Notes under the pieces: generated by a model | Databases searched by the model: none | Told to the model about the DNA's origin: nothing | What the model saw: only the letters and a program-made list of their open reading frames with translations | Source: CAZTWC01 sp964617105 [NCBI: uncultured Myxococcia bacterium] | Lineage (GTDB): Bacteria > CAZTWC01 | Reading direction: 5' to 3' | NCBI GenBank assembly: GCA_964617105.1 | Contig: CAZTWC010000235.1 | Coordinates: 1 to 6,160 of the forward strand | Length of the DNA: 6,160 nt | Made by a program: the position numbers and the translations under genes | Shown: positions 5,203 through 6,160 of the stretch, one piece after another | Layout of the letters: the number at the start of each line of letters is the position of its first letter | Position numbering within the stretch: position 1 is the first letter of the stretch

Positions 5203-6160
5203 ATGGAAAGACAAACTTCCATTGATGGATTCAAAGCATTACAAGAACGGATCATTGAAAGTCGGGTTCCAGATTTACCCACAATTGTCATCCCGGCTGG
5301 TACCTGTGGACAGGCCAGCGGCACTAATGATCTGATTCGAATTGCCAAACGGGAAGTTTTAACTAAAAAACTTTCCGATTCCATAAAACTGTGCATCACT
5401 GGTTGTCATGGCTTTTGCGAAATGGAACCTTCCCTGCTGATTGAACCCCAGCGGACATTCTATCCAAAAGTAAAACCAGATGATATGCCGCGAATCGTAG
5501 ATGCGGTTGCTAAAGGTGAGGTGATTGAAGAGTTGCTTTACCAGGATTCTGGCACCGGAGATAGAATAGAAAAACAGGAAGATATCCCCTTCTTTAAAAA
5601 TCAGATCCGGACCATACTCTCTAGAAGTGAAAAAGTGGACCCCATCCGCATTAAACACTATATAGAAAACCAGGGTTATTCCGCCTTTATAAAGGTTCTT
5701 ACCCAGGGAGACCAGAAAGCGGTTATCGAGGAGATCAAAGAGTCTGGAATACGTGGACGCGGCGGCGCCGGTTTTCCGACCGGCCTTAAATGGGAATTTT
5801 TAGCCCGCCAGCCAAGTGGTAAGGGAAAATTTTTAATTTGTAACGCCGATGAAGGCGATCCCGGTGCCTATATGGATCGGAGCCTCCTGGAAGGCAACCC
5901 CCACAGTATAATTGAAGGGATGCTTATTGGCGCATTTGCCACTGGTGCTACCGAGGGGATTGTCTATGTTCGCAGCGAATATCCCCTGGCCATCAAGCAT
6001 TTGATTATTGCTTTGGCACAGGCGCGCGATCTGGGCCTGTTGGGTGACAGTATCCTTGGCACTAATTTCTCTTTCAAAATCAAGATAGTAAAGGGAGCCG
6101 GGGCTTTTGTGTGTGGCGAAGAAACCGCTCTAATCCACTCCATAGAAGGAAAAATGGGCG
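5203..6160 (+). CDS. nuoF: NuoF-family FMN/NADH-binding subunit (HydB/HndC type), partial at the 3' end
   Basis: The first 319 residues are present and the gene runs off the window. The N-terminus is a thioredoxin-like [2Fe-2S] domain with Cys 35, 64, 68 and 72 (GTCGQASG and CITGCHGFCEMEP), as in NuoF homologues of soluble hydrogenases (HydB, HndC) and unlike the shorter complex I NuoF. The FMN/NADH-binding fold follows, with RGRGGAGFPTGLKW (184-197), NADEGDPGAYMDR (214-226) and GAGAFVCGEETAL (298-310). The SLBB domain, the NuoF [4Fe-4S] motif and any C-terminal ferredoxin domain would lie beyond 6160. It is the NAD(P)H-reactive flavin subunit that partners the NuoE-like protein encoded 50 bp upstream, probably in one operon. 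No frameshift or missing motif is seen. Whether the complex serves a hydrogenase, a formate dehydrogenase or another enzyme depends on genes outside the window. Confidence 0.95.
   Translation, partial: MERQTSIDGFKALQERIIESRVPDLPTIVIPAGTCGQASGTNDLIRIAKREVLTKKLSDSIKLCITGCHGFCEMEPSLLIEPQRTFYPKVKPDDMPRIVDAVAKGEVIEELLYQDSGTGDRIEKQEDIPFFKNQIRTILSRSEKVDPIRIKHYIENQGYSAFIKVLTQGDQKAVIEEIKESGIRGRGGAGFPTGLKWEFLARQPSGKGKFLICNADEGDPGAYMDRSLLEGNPHSIIEGMLIGAFATGATEGIVYVRSEYPLAIKHLIIALAQARDLGLLGDSILGTNFSFKIKIVKGAGAFVCGEETALIHSIEGKMG

Noticed and set aside
5067-5658. Two minus-strand ORFs across the nuoE/nuoF boundary
   Set aside because: They are antisense to conserved coding sequence and to a ribosome binding site, with no independent support.

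Overview
The window looks like a piece of an anaerobic, fermentative or hydrogen-/formate-metabolising bacterium, probably uncultured. The clearest clue is the start of a NuoE/NuoF-type diaphorase operon of the kind that feeds soluble [FeFe]-hydrogenases, formate dehydrogenases or electron-bifurcating complexes. Base composition is moderate, with AT-rich intergenic DNA, conventional sigma70-like promoters and Shine-Dalgarno sites. I cannot place it in a phylum from this sequence.

Region 1 (1-1391): two copies of a repeat with a 130-bp period (the first 55 bp of each are identical) end three bases short of the stop codon of a minus-strand AAA_14/DUF4143 ATPase. The ATPase has its own promoter, and that promoter is overlaid by a perfect 12-bp inverted repeat plus a third half-site, which suggests autoregulation.

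Region 2 (1392-3826): this is a disrupted area that probably came from a surface-polysaccharide locus. On the minus strand lie the C-terminal part of a membrane protein (possibly a GT-C type glycosyltransferase), a tyrosine-rich 57-codon ORF and a strong intrinsic terminator. On the plus strand lie two diverged DegT/DnrJ/EryC1/StrS-type aminotransferases in tandem. The first has lost its N-terminal half, including the catalytic lysine region. The second keeps the lysine but lacks about 85-90 N-terminal residues. The membrane-protein fragment and the first aminotransferase fragment meet head to head at about 2257-2280, where a short inverted repeat sits. That arrangement indicates a rearrangement or an assembly/amplification chimera.

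Region 3 (3827-6160): a consensus-like promoter drives a NuoE-family [2Fe-2S] subunit with extra cysteine-rich modules at both ends. A terminator-like hairpin follows, then a NuoF-family FMN/NADH-binding subunit that runs off the window. Together these two would oxidise or reduce NAD(P)H and pass electrons through FMN and Fe-S clusters to a catalytic partner encoded beyond 6160.
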